Shown in pieces: positions 24,323 through 35,600 of a DNA stretch of 42,933 nt. Under the pieces are notes generated by a model. It saw only the letters and a program-made list of their open reading frames with translations, ran no database searches and had not been told where the DNA came from. The position numbers were made by a program, and so were the translations under genes. The DNA comes from an uncultured Collinsella sp. Lineage in GTDB: Bacteria > Actinomycetota > Coriobacteriia > Coriobacteriales > Coriobacteriaceae. The first letter of the stretch is position 1; the number at the start of each line of letters is the position of its first letter. Location: the NCBI GenBank assembly GCA_900541885.1, contig UQKW01000018.1:1-42933 (forward strand). The letters run 5' to 3'.

Positions 24323-25027
24323 ATGGCAATCAAGGTGTTCGCTGACGGTGCAAACCTCGAGGGCATGCTCGACATGTACGAGAACGGCAACGTTCAGGGT
24401 TTCACGACCAACCCGTCCCTTATGAAGAAGGGTGGCGTGACGGATTACCGCGCGTTTGCCAAGGAGGTTCTGGCTCACATCACCGATGTGTCCGTCTCGT
24501 TTGAGGTCTTTGCCGATGACGTCGAGACCATGGAGGTCGAGGCCCGCGAGATCGCTACCTGGGCCGACAACGTCTACGTCAAGATTCCGTGCGTGACCAC
24601 CAAGGGTGAGTCCACCGCCGAGCTGGTCCGCAAGCTTTCGGCCGATGGCATCAAGGTCAACGTCACCACTGTCTTTACGCCCGAGCAGGTCGACGAGATG
24701 GTCGAGGCCGTTGACGCCGAGACGCCGTCCATCATCTCGCTCTTTGCCGGCCGTATCGCCGACACCGGCGTCGACCCCATTCCGTTTGTGACGGAGTCGG
24801 TCAAGAAGGCCGCCGCTAAGCCCAACTGCGAGGTCCTGTGGGCGTCCACGCGTGAGCTTATCAACATTTACCAGGCCGAGGCCTGCGGTTGCCAGATCAT
24901 CACGGTGCCCAACAGCATCCTGGCCAAGCGCAAGAACATCGGTCGCGACCCGTACGAGGTCTCGCTCGACACCGTCCGCGGCTTTGCCAAAGATATCGCG
25001 GCACTCGGTTTCCATATCCTGCCGTAA
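24323..25027 (+). CDS. fsa: Transaldolase / fructose-6-phosphate aldolase family enzyme
   Basis: A 234-residue class I aldolase of the small transaldolase group, which transfers or cleaves dihydroxyacetone units in the non-oxidative pentose phosphate pathway. FADGANLEGM opens the barrel, TTNPSLM (28-34) is conserved, and the Schiff-base lysine is K87 in VYVKIP. VNVTTVFTPEQ and ISLFAGRIADTG follow. The start at 24323 is preferred to ATG 24299 because AAAGGA lies between them. Transaldolase and aldolase activities cannot be told apart here. The final 19 nt before the stop are repeated at 25164-25182. Confidence 0.88.
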   Translation: MAIKVFADGANLEGMLDMYENGNVQGFTTNPSLMKKGGVTDYRAFAKEVLAHITDVSVSFEVFADDVETMEVEAREIATWADNVYVKIPCVTTKGESTAELVRKLSADGIKVNVTTVFTPEQVDEMVEAVDAETPSIISLFAGRIADTGVDPIPFVTESVKKAAAKPNCEVLWASTRELINIYQAEACGCQIITVPNSILAKRKNIGRDPYEVSLDTVRGFAKDIAALGFHILP

Positions 25028-25182
25028 CGTGAGCACTGGCTGCTCCGAGGGTTGTTCGCCCCGGCCTTTCCTTTCCTCTATCGCTCACTCGCTTCGCGAG
25101 GGTCGCGCCAGGCAAAGGAAAGGCCGGGGCTGCCGACACGAACTTGCCAGTAGGTTGGTGATTGGTTTCCATATCCTGCCGT
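25007..25182. repeat. 19-nt direct repeat bracketing a palindromic insert at the fsa 3' end
   Basis: The 19-nt sequence at 25007-25025, within the last fsa codons, recurs exactly at 25164-25182. Between them lies a 138-nt segment with a perfect 17-bp inverted repeat (25058-25074 with 25114-25130), a small inner hairpin CTCGC/GCGAG, and outer ACTGGC/GCCAGT arms. The arrangement resembles insertion of a small element at the 3' end of fsa with the gene end preserved. No coding frame is present. Confidence 0.7.
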
Positions 25183-25203
25183 GGGCAAAGGTACCCCCGC
25201 CTG

Positions 25204-25381
25204 CGCCGTGCAAAATTGAGAGTATTCAGCAAGGTAAAGGCTTTTACCAGCTAGATAAAGCACGGAACAGCCCCCGTTTTGGCTCTGACGACGCTAAAAC
25301 GGGGGCTGTTTTTGCTTTTTCGCCTCTGAGGGGCATCCGGAACGGCGGAATTTGCAGAATACTCGCGATTTTGCACGTCGC
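25204..25381. repeat. 178-nt inverted-repeat element with internal terminator
   Basis: 30-nt arms at 25204-25233 and 25352-25381 match with about five mismatches (core GTGCAAAAT..GAGTATTC). Inside lies the strong hairpin at 25266-25310. There is no ORF. It sits between the convergent fsa and tex genes. Confidence 0.7.
25266..25313. terminator. Strong terminator between fsa and tex
   Basis: A perfect 15-bp stem (25266-25280 with 25296-25310, AACAGCCCCCGTTTT type) with a 15-nt loop and a T-rich plus-strand flank. It ends fsa transcripts and probably also those of tex. Confidence 0.85.
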
Positions 25382-25408
25382 TACCGGGGGGACCCTTGCT
25401 TTGGCGGT

Positions 25409-27556
<2,148 letters not shown>

Positions 27557-27637
27557 GGGACTCCTTGCGTTTAAGGTGCGTTTGCAGCACAGGGCTACCA
27601 AGGATACCACCCGTCCCAAAAGGCTGTTTTGGGGCCG

Positions 27638-27799
27638 CGCCACGAAAACGGCCTATCTACTACGTTTTACCCGTAGGGGCTGACCATACCTGGGTTTTCC
27701 GAAAGTCGGCAAGCCGTTTACCTGCGGTTTTTATCTCGCGAAATTCGGCATGCTTGAGGGCGATCGGTTAAACGTAGTAGATAGGCCCATTTCGTGGCG
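27638..27799. repeat. 162-nt inverted-repeat element with 35-nt arms
   Basis: Arms 27638-27672 and 27765-27799 match in inverted orientation with four mismatches (core CCTATCTACTACGTTT). The 92-nt centre is rich in small hairpins (GTCGGC..GCCG) and has no reading frame. It lies between tex and the Gfo/Idh/MocA gene, both on the minus strand. Confidence 0.75.
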
Positions 27800-27865
27800 A
27801 ACGAATCAGACTGAGGCGCAAAATGGCCCCCGCCCCAGAAAAATCGTCGGCAAGGTAGCAAAATG

Positions 27866-27893
27866 CCCCGCGGGCAGGAGGCTGCTCGCGGGG
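27866..27893 (-). terminator. Terminator of the SDR-MFS-oxidoreductase operon
   Basis: CCCCGCG (27866-27872) pairs with CGCGGGG (27887-27893). On the minus strand the hairpin is followed by CATTTTGC. It lies about 70 nt after the last gene of the operon. Confidence 0.55.
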
Positions 27894-27965
27894 TAAAGAA
27901 GAGGGGCTTGTTGGCGGCGGGCCAAGGCGCTCGGCGGGGAGTCTGCCGCGGCTCGCCCTAAAGCA

Positions 27966-29006
27966 TTACAGCTCGACGAGCTGGCCGGTCTCGGCGGCCT
28001 CCTTGATAGCGTTAAGCAGCGTGAGCGTCTTGACGTTATCGGCGGGGGTCACGACGGGCTCGACCTCGCGGCGGACAACCTTCACAAAGTGCTTGAGCTG
28101 CATCTTGTGCGGCAGTGCCGGGTCGACGGCCGGAATCTCCATCTGCAGCGGCTTGTGCCAGTTGGAGGCGCCGTCGTAAGAGAACTGGTGCAGGCGGGGC
28201 AGCGACAGGGCGCCCTTAGTGCCGCCGATAAAGTAGGCGTCGGCGTCGAAGGGGCGGTACTGCGGATCCTCGCGAGCGGTTGCCTCCCAGTTCCAGGGGC
28301 TGGCGGTGGCGTCGGAGATGGTCATGCTTGCGAGCGCGCCATCGGCAAAACGGACGTTGACCACGGCGGAGTCCTCGGTCTCAAAACCGCGGGCGGCGCT
28401 GGACTGCATACCCTGGACGGCAACGGGCTCGCCCAGCAGGTAGCGGAGCAGGTCGACGTCGTGAACCAGGTTGACCAGGATCGGGCCGGCACCCTTCTTA
28501 CGGCGCCACTCGACGTCGAAGTACTCGTCATTCTTATAGATCATGTAGTGGAAGCTCGATACGGTGAGCTTGCCCAGCTCGCCGGACTCGATGATCTCCT
28601 TGGCCTTGTTGACGAAGGGGTTGTGGCGACGGTGCTGGCCCACGAGCACGGGCACGCCGGCGGTCTCGGCCTCGGCAGCGAAAGCCTGGGCATCCTCCAG
28701 GTCGTTGGAGATCGGCTTTTCGACCAACGGCACGATATTGCGCTTCACAGCCTCGCGAGCAACGCCCAGGTGCAGGTCGTTGGGGGTGGCGATAATGACG
28801 GCCTCGGGCTTGACCTCGTCCATCATCTGGGCGTGATCGGTGTAAAACGGCACGCCGGCGGCCTCGGCCGTGGCGCGGGCGCCCTCAAAGGCGTCGGCGA
28901 TGGCGACGAGCTCGGCCTCGGGCTCCTCGGTGACAAAGCGGATGTGGTTGCGGCCCATGGCGCCGGCGCCGATAACGGCAATGCGGACGGGGTTGAGCTC
29001 AGACAT
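27966..29006 (-). CDS. Gfo/Idh/MocA-family NAD(P)-dependent oxidoreductase
   Basis: A 346-residue sugar or polyol dehydrogenase. The Rossmann fold opens with RIAVIGAGAMGRNH (8-21), and the family lysine lies in VEKPIS near 95. NLVHDVDLLRYLLGEP near 185 provides the catalytic His/Asp region. AAGGAG precedes the ATG. It is the last gene of a minus-strand operon with an SDR and an OFA-type transporter, so a catabolic route for a hydroxy acid or cyclitol is plausible. The substrate is unknown. Confidence 0.9.
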   Translation of the reverse strand: MSELNPVRIAVIGAGAMGRNHIRFVTEEPEAELVAIADAFEGARATAEAAGVPFYTDHAQMMDEVKPEAVIIATPNDLHLGVAREAVKRNIVPLVEKPISNDLEDAQAFAAEAETAGVPVLVGQHRRHNPFVNKAKEIIESGELGKLTVSSFHYMIYKNDEYFDVEWRRKKGAGPILVNLVHDVDLLRYLLGEPVAVQGMQSSAARGFETEDSAVVNVRFADGALASMTISDATASPWNWEATAREDPQYRPFDADAYFIGGTKGALSLPRLHQFSYDGASNWHKPLQMEIPAVDPALPHKMQLKHFVKVVRREVEPVVTPADNVKTLTLLNAIKEAAETGQLVEL

Positions 29007-29037
29007 TTCGACTCCTTAAATACTGGTGACCGGTGGA

Positions 29038-29068
29038 ATGCGACAAAGGGGCCGTCCCTTTGTCGCAT
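29038..29068. repeat. Intercistronic hairpin, ACAAAGGGG family (copy 3)
   Basis: A perfect 13-bp stem (29038-29050 with 29056-29068, ATGCGACAAAGGG) around GCCGT. It sits between the MFS gene end and the next gene's start within the same operon, where it could protect the upstream mRNA or reduce downstream expression. Confidence 0.75.
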
Positions 29069-29076
29069 CGGTAAAA

Positions 29077-30333
29077 CTAGGCGGACTTCTTCTTGCTGTC
29101 GGAGACCATCATGTAGACGGTGAGCACGACGGCGATGGCGGCGATCACAATGGCGCCGTAGAAGGACTGCTGGTAGGCGGCGCTGCCGGCCTCGGCGTGA
29201 TACAGCACGGCGGTGATGGGCTGGCTGATCCAGGTGGAAGCGGCATAGCCCAAAAACATGATGCCGTAGTTGACACCGATGTTGCTGGTACCAAAGGCGC
29301 CACCGGTGAGCGGCGGGTAGATGACGAGCAGGGCGCCAAAGCTAAAGCCGAGCAGGGCGAGCGCAACAAAGAACATGGCCTGCGTAAAGCTCATCGACAT
29401 GATGACGAGTGCGACGATGGTGACGACAAGGCTGATGAGCAGCGACTTATAGGCGCCGAGCTTGTCGATGATCTGGCCAAAGGACAGACGGCCAACCAGG
29501 TTGGCGCAGGTGTTGACGGAGACCACCACACCGCCGAGGGCGACGGCCGCGGCGCTCGTGGGGTCGGCGAAGAGCTGGACGGCGGCGATGGAGGCAACCT
29601 TGCCCACGAGCAGGGTGCCCGCGGTGGCGGCAAAGGCGAAGGTGACGATGAGGACCCAGAAGCGCGGGGTCTTGACCATCTCGCCCGGGGTGAGGTCGCC
29701 GAAGGTGCCGGCATGCGCGCCGCCCTTGGGGGCCTCGAAGCCCTCGGGCAGCCAACCGGCCTCGGGGGCCTTCAGGAACAGGGCGGAGGCGGCGATCATC
29801 ACAAAGAAGATGACGCCGAGCGCCTTAAGGGCGCCAAAGATGCCCAGGCTCGGGATGAGCAGCGAGGCGAGCACCGGGGACAGCACAGCGGGACCGGCGG
29901 TCGAAGCGGCCAGGGTGATGCCGGAGGCGAGGCCCTTCTTGTCGATGAACCACTTTTGGCCGGTGGTGAGCGCCGGGTTATAGCCCAGGCCGTTGCCGAT
30001 GGCGGCGACAAGCGAGAACCACAGGTAGAATTGCCACGGCTCGGTGACGGTGCCGGACATGAACCAACCCACGCCGTAGCACACGGCGGCGGCGATCACG
30101 ACGTTGCGCGGGCCGATCTTATCGGAGATGCGGCCGGCGAAGATGCCCGTCACGGCCATGATGGTCTGAAAGACCGGGAAGGCCCAGGTAAGGGCGCTGG
30201 ACCACTCGGGGTAGACGGCGAGCAGGTTCTTGCTCACGACGGAATACAGCGCGATGGAGCTGATGAAGAACATGGTGACGCATGCGGCGGAAAGCACGAC
30301 GGCGCGACCCTTGTTGGAGTTGGTGGAAGCCAT
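29077..30333 (-). CDS. MFS transporter, oxalate:formate antiporter (OFA) type
   Basis: A 418-residue, twelve-helix permease. The N-terminal half has FAGRISDKIGPRNV (about 63-76), the loop 2-3 MFS signature. NGLGYNPALTTGQKWFIDKKGLASGI near 115 is typical of OFA proteins, which import or exchange small carboxylates (shown by position, key residues GYNP and WF.DKRG-like). The second half repeats GRLSFGQIIDKLGAYKSL. It ends with a Lys-rich tail. It is co-transcribed with an SDR upstream and a Gfo/Idh/MocA enzyme downstream. The substrate is inferred only as a small organic acid. Confidence 0.88.
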   Translation of the reverse strand: MASTNSNKGRAVVLSAACVTMFFISSIALYSVVSKNLLAVYPEWSSALTWAFPVFQTIMAVTGIFAGRISDKIGPRNVVIAAAVCYGVGWFMSGTVTEPWQFYLWFSLVAAIGNGLGYNPALTTGQKWFIDKKGLASGITLAASTAGPAVLSPVLASLLIPSLGIFGALKALGVIFFVMIAASALFLKAPEAGWLPEGFEAPKGGAHAGTFGDLTPGEMVKTPRFWVLIVTFAFAATAGTLLVGKVASIAAVQLFADPTSAAAVALGGVVVSVNTCANLVGRLSFGQIIDKLGAYKSLLISLVVTIVALVIMSMSFTQAMFFVALALLGFSFGALLVIYPPLTGGAFGTSNIGVNYGIMFLGYAASTWISQPITAVLYHAEAGSAAYQQSFYGAIVIAAIAVVLTVYMMVSDSKKKSA

Positions 30334-30399
30334 TGGACTCTTTCTGATCGATACGGGGGAGGAGCGGTCGTATCCGCGGGACCTCCCTGTCAGGTTGGT

Positions 30400-31281
30400 T
30401 TACTGGTCAGTCGGCTTGGCGACGCCGGACTCATCGGACCAGAGCTCGACACCCTTGTTCTTAAGGTAGTTGTCGGCATAGGCGCGACGGCCGCCGGGCT
30501 TGGCGGTGAGGTCGCCCATCATGTTGGAGAAGCCGCCATCGACCTTGATGGCGTCGCCGGTGGTAAAGTCCGAGCGCTTGGACGCCAGGAACATGACGGC
30601 GTTGGCAATATCGCTGACCTCGCCGATGCGGCGCGTGGCGATCAGACGGCTGCGGCTCTTTTCGACCTCGGGGTCGGCGTAGAAGTTGGCCGACATGGGG
30701 GTCTTGACGAAGCAGGGTTCGACGCAGTTGGAGCGGACGCCGTAGGGGCCCCACTCGGCGGCGAGCATCTTGGACATCATGTTCACGCCGGCCTTGGTGG
30801 AGCTGTACACGCCCGAGAACGTCTCGGGGGAGTGGCTGGCGACGGTCGAGATGTGCACCAGGCGACCCTGGCCGGCCTTGATCATCTCGCGACCAAAGCG
30901 CTGCGAGGTGATGAAGTAACCGGTGAGGTTGACGTTGAGCACCTGCTCCCAGTCGCTCAGCGGCAGGTCCTCCATGGCGGCGAAGCGCAGGATGCCGGCG
31001 GTGTTGACGAGGACGTCGACGCGGCCGAAGTTGGCGATGGTGGCGTCGACGGCAGCCTGAACCTCGGCCTCGTCGGTGGCGTTCATCTTGTAACCCTCGG
31101 CGTGGATGCCAAACTCGGCAGCGAGGTCGGCGGCAGCGGCCTTGACCTTCTCCTTGTCCAGGTCGAGCAGGACGACGTTGGCGCCATTGCGGGCGAACTC
31201 GCGGCAGATCTCGGCGCCCATACCGCCGAGCGCGCCAGTCACGGCGCAGACATCGCCCTCGAGCTTAAGCCAATTGCTCAT
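30400..31281 (-). CDS. Short-chain dehydrogenase/reductase
   Basis: A 293-residue NAD(P)-dependent oxidoreductase. TGALGGMG (15-22) binds cofactor, NTAGIL near 90 is the NAG motif, the catalytic Ser lies about 13 residues ahead of YSSTKAG (Tyr/Lys near 154-158), and the end carries FTTGDAIKVDGGFSNMMG. GAAGGGA precedes the ATG. It is first in the three-gene minus-strand operon and divergent from the LysR gene that probably controls it. Confidence 0.92.
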   Translation of the reverse strand: MSNWLKLEGDVCAVTGALGGMGAEICREFARNGANVVLLDLDKEKVKAAAADLAAEFGIHAEGYKMNATDEAEVQAAVDATIANFGRVDVLVNTAGILRFAAMEDLPLSDWEQVLNVNLTGYFITSQRFGREMIKAGQGRLVHISTVASHSPETFSGVYSSTKAGVNMMSKMLAAEWGPYGVRSNCVEPCFVKTPMSANFYADPEVEKSRSRLIATRRIGEVSDIANAVMFLASKRSDFTTGDAIKVDGGFSNMMGDLTAKPGGRRAYADNYLKNKGVELWSDESGVAKPTDQ

Positions 31282-31401
31282 AGGAACTTCCCTTCTTGTG
31301 CCTCCCGGTGGGTCGCTCCCATTAACCGACCCACGTGGTTTTCGCTGGTTATCGTATGCTTTGCATTTGCGCAGGTGAATTGCATATTTGTTAGAATGGC
31401 G

Positions 31402-31416
31402 TTAACCGTAGGTTTA
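31402..31416. promoter_or_regulatory. Candidate LysR operator in the divergent region
   Basis: TTAACCGTAGGTTTA is an imperfect 15-bp palindrome in the 232-bp gap between the SDR operon and the divergent LysR gene. This is the usual location for a LysR binding site. No footprint or conservation data were available. Confidence 0.45.
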
Positions 31417-31513
31417 CACCGTGCGATGCAGTTTTTCTCAATTGAGCGCGTGACCTGCGAAAACAACCCCCTGTGGCATCATGTGGCCACAGACGCGAAA
31501 ACGGGAGATTGAC

Positions 31514-32392
31514 GTGTACGATCGACGACTTGAGGCCATATCGGCCGCCGCGGAGCTGGGAAGCTTCTCGCGTGCGGCGGCAAAATTGCGCGTGTCGACC
31601 CCGGCACTCGTCAAGCAGGTGTCGGGCTTCGAGGCCGAGTTCGGCATCACGCTGTTCGAGCGCTCGCACTCGGGTGTCAAGGTGACGCCGGCCGGCGCCC
31701 TGCTGGTGGACGACGCGCGCTCGATCATGCGGCAGTCCGAGGACGCGCTACGCCGTGCCAGACGCGCGGCGGGCGATGGCGGTGCCGTGCGTCTGGGCGT
31801 GTCGATGATGTGCCCGGGGCGCCAAACGCTGTCGATGTGGTCGGACATTCACGATCTGGAACCGTCGCTGCGATTTGAGATCGTGCCGGTAAGCGACCTC
31901 TATGACGAGCGCGAATCCGTCATGCGCAGCCTTGGTCGCGAGGTGGATGTAGTGCAGTCGAGTTTTTCGACCCCACGCTGGGGTGATGCCTGCCAAAAGC
32001 TCCGCATCGTTAACGTGCCGTTTTATATCGACCTGCCGCGTACGAGCCCGCTGGCGCGTAAGACGCGCATCACGGTCGCCGACTTGGAGGGCATGCGCCT
32101 GCGCGTGCTCCGCCACGGCAACGACGCAATGGACAGTCTGCGCATCGACCTTCTGGCCGACGGCGGCGTTGACGTGATCGACGTGGACAGCTTTGACTTT
32201 GCGCTCTTTAACGAGGCGGAGGAAAAGGGCGACGCGGTGCTCACCTGCGGGGCGTGGTCGGGGGTGCACCCGGCCTTTGTGGGCGTGCCGTTCCTGTGCG
32301 GCCGTGAGGTGCCGGTCTTTTTGCACTATCCGCTCGAGCCCACCCTCCAAGTCCAAAAATTCGTCAACGCCATGGCCCAGCTTCTCACCTAG
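31514..32392 (+). CDS. LysR-family transcriptional regulator
   Basis: A 292-residue regulator. The N-terminal winged helix-turn-helix reads LEAISAAAELGSFSRAAAKL followed by VSTPALVKQV and LFERSHSGVKVTPAG (about 5-65). The C-terminal part (about 90-290) is a substrate-binding-like inducer domain, less conserved than usual. GTG 31514 after GGGAG is preferred to the upstream in-frame codon at 31481. It is divergent from the SDR-MFS-oxidoreductase operon, the expected target, and would sense a pathway compound. Confidence 0.9.
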   Translation: MYDRRLEAISAAAELGSFSRAAAKLRVSTPALVKQVSGFEAEFGITLFERSHSGVKVTPAGALLVDDARSIMRQSEDALRRARRAAGDGGAVRLGVSMMCPGRQTLSMWSDIHDLEPSLRFEIVPVSDLYDERESVMRSLGREVDVVQSSFSTPRWGDACQKLRIVNVPFYIDLPRTSPLARKTRITVADLEGMRLRVLRHGNDAMDSLRIDLLADGGVDVIDVDSFDFALFNEAEEKGDAVLTCGAWSGVHPAFVGVPFLCGREVPVFLHYPLEPTLQVQKFVNAMAQLLT

Positions 32393-32444
32393 CTCACCTG
32401 GGACGGGGCTCTTTTGGCTACTTTTGCCGTCCTACCTGCGCAAT

Positions 32445-32491
32445 GCGAAAAATGAGGTGCGAAAAATGACTCCAAATCGGTCACGTATAAT
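32445..32491 (+). promoter_or_regulatory. Promoter region of the pilus operon with tandem GCGAAAAATGA sites
   Basis: GCGAAAAATGA occurs twice, at 32445-32455 and 32459-32469 (14 nt apart), just upstream of a perfect TATAAT -10 box (32486-32491). No -35 consensus is seen at 17 nt, so these sites may bind an activator. A similar AAAATGAG motif is repeated before the surface-protein gene at 7562. Confidence 0.5.
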
Positions 32492-32620
32492 TTTGCTTTT
32501 GCCCTGAGCTGGTTGTAGAATGACAAGGCCTAAACGAACTACTTGTGCAGCTTGCTCGAATGCTCGGGCTGCGGCTGGGGGGGTGCGCCCGTGCAGGGTC
32601 CTTTCGGTCATATTGCGTCG

Positions 32621-35600
32621 ATGCGCCGCAGCTTTGTGATGTTGCTAGCGGTCTTATGTGCGTTCGTTATGGTCGGGGGGGGGTTGCCCTCGCGTGCGTA
32701 CGGTGACGATGGCAACCTTATAGCGAACCCAACCTTTACCAACCAAGCTTCTGGTTGGTCGACGACCTCTCCGAGAAAGAGAATCGGCGAGGCGTCGCAC
32801 CTCGACCTCCCCACGAAGCTCCTCAACGGTCAAAGAAACCTCAAACAAGCTAACGGTAATCACTTTGCGCTTGCGTGGAATCTTAAGCCACAGGATACCG
32901 ATGCTTATTTTGAACCCGGATCAACCTACACCACCTTTTCCACCCAGAGCGGCTCCACGTACGAGTGGGGCCTCAACCATCGCGCCGCAACCGAACATGA
33001 CGTGCTGATGCTCACGATGGGTCCTCAACAGGCGAATCTGTCGGTTAACAACGCAGGCCAAGACCAGCTCATGCAGCTGCGGACTTGGCTTAAGGCGCAG
33101 GGCAAGATGCCCCAGGGAAATACCGTTGAGCAGTACACCGTTTACAGCGATTCCTTTGCTGCAAATGGCGGCTTTGCTGGTAGCAGCGCCGACGGATCCC
33201 ACTTCTCGTTTGAGCAGGGCGACGGTCGCATTGCGCTTTCTGTGTGGCTCGTAAGCTCTAACGGACAGGGTTGGTTCTCATTTGGCACCAACAGTACACA
33301 CTATTATCGAGCGCTTCCCGAGCAAGACGATGAGTTTGCCTATCGGGCAGTCTATACCGCAGCGTCCGAAAATACGATGCTTGCACTAACTTGCTACGAT
33401 TCAAATCTTACGGGGGCAAACGAACAATACCGGGAGTGGTTTGGCAATCTGGTCAATGACGTTCACGTGGAAAAGCAGGGCACGCGTGACATTTATACTG
33501 ACTTTGGCAAGGTATATCAAGAAAATTCGTCCGAGACCATGACAACGCTCACGTGCTATGCGTTCTCGACCTCGAATCTTAAGAACGAGAATACGAACAT
33601 TGCTAACGGCAGCTTTGAAGAGGATATACATCTAGGGAACCAGAGGCCCAGCAAGTTTACGTTGTGCTCGCCCCATTGGCGTACGACCGAGACAGACCAT
33701 CGTATCGAGATCGTTGCCCAGAACGACTACTATATCGACCCAGCTGGGCATTCTGTTACGTTTACGCCCTCCGATGGTGACTATGCAGCCGAGCTCAACG
33801 CACACGAGGCGAGTTCGCTCTACCAATATGTGACGACCGAGCCGGGAAAACAGTACGAGTGGGGGCTCGACCACCGCGGCCGCTCGGGTCGAGACGCCAT
33901 GGCCCTTATCATCGGTCCGCGACAAGAAAACGAGCCGTACAAGGACAATCAAAAGGCACTCGATCAGTACCAGCAAATTGTTCAATGGATTCAAATGAGC
34001 GTCGATAACTATGTCGGCTTGGATGTGGCCAATTTTTCCCAATCGGGCTGCAGCAAAAAGATCATCCTGTATTCAACCAAGTTTGACAAAGTGGGCGGAT
34101 TTGCCAATGCGTCCAGCGGAAGCGCGTTCTCATGGACGGCCGATGCGGAACATACCGAAAAATGGTGCGTGTGGATCATGGCGTCCGAAAACGACGCTTG
34201 GGCTTCCTACGGTTCCAACGCGCTCGAGCACAATAAAAAGGTCGACTACGACTATACCTACACCATTCCGGATGGCCAAAACCAGAGCGTCTTTGCTTTT
34301 GTGGCCTACAACACGGCCAACGGGAGCAATTCGATCGGCAACTTCCTCGACAATATCTCGTTTAGGGAGTTCTATCGCATCGAGACGTACACGACGCCCA
34401 ACGGAAGCGGAACGTATTTTTATAACTCCGACAACGAGACAGCGGACTTTACGTATGCCAAAAACTACGTAGGTAAACAGGAGAAGAACTCCTACTTTAT
34501 GGTCGATGCCAAACGCGATGACGGGGCAGTCTTTATCGGTGCTTTTGTCAACGGCGAGTTCTATTCCGCAGACGACGACGCACATTGGACCAGATTGGAA
34601 GATGGTACCTATCGCTTTGAGGTCGACAAGGTCACAAAGCACTACAAAGTGCACCTCGTGTTTTCCAAGGCAGGCGTTCAATACGATGTGAACGGCGGCA
34701 AAGCGTATCACTACGATCCGTACAATGAGTCCACGGGCGATTTCGTACAGCTTTCTGGCGCTGGAGCGAGCTATACCTCCCATGCTGCCGTTGGACAAAA
34801 CGACGACTGGAAGTTTATGGGCTGGGAGTACGCGGGCTCGGGAAAAGCCGTTCGCTTCGATGCCAAACACACGGTGACCCATACAGCTCCCGAGGGCACC
34901 ACGGATTCCGGCACTCTTACCATTAAGGGCAAGAAGGTCAATCCGGATACCGGTGCTGTGGGCGATGCGGTAACCGTCGAAAACATTCCCGAGAGCCAGG
35001 GCGCGACGTTCGTGGCGCAATGGAAGTATCGTCAGGCCTTTGTTGCCCAGCTTAAAAATGCCGATGGCACGTGGAGCAACGTAACGACGGGCGGCACGGT
35101 CAGCTCCAAGCTTAAGGGGGCAAAGGGCTCCATCGATGCCGGGGATGGCTCGGGCAAGGACGAGGACGCGTACAAAAAATCGGGCGTTGCCTACTTTGTG
35201 GATGACGGCACGTTTGTGGAGGCGGTGGCCGCTCCCAAGGAGGGCTATCACTTTGAGGGTTGGTACGACCTATCGAATCCGGACGCCCCGGAGCTGCTGT
35301 CGTCTTCACCCACCTATACGTACAACGTAAAAGATCGCCATACGGGATGCGTATACGCACGATTCACCCCGCGCACCTACACACTCAAGGTTTCCAAGAG
35401 CGTTACGGGCAATATGGGCGACAAGCGTGCCTACTTTAAGATGACGGCGACCTTTACGGGCCTCAAGGCTGGTCAGACCTACGCCATCGAGTATTCGGAT
35501 GCGTCTGCCCAAGGCAGCCATGCGCTCGTGGCGCGACCGAATGATCGGGCCGAGACCGTGGAAAACAAGACGGCCTTTACGGCCGATGGCCAGGGCAAGG

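Noticed and set aside
29026..31512. 828-codon open frame on the plus strand
   Set aside because: It is antisense to three recognisable minus-strand genes (MFS, SDR and the oxidoreductase region), with Gly/Asp/His-rich low-complexity sequence typical of a high-GC shadow frame and no ribosome site or family motif.
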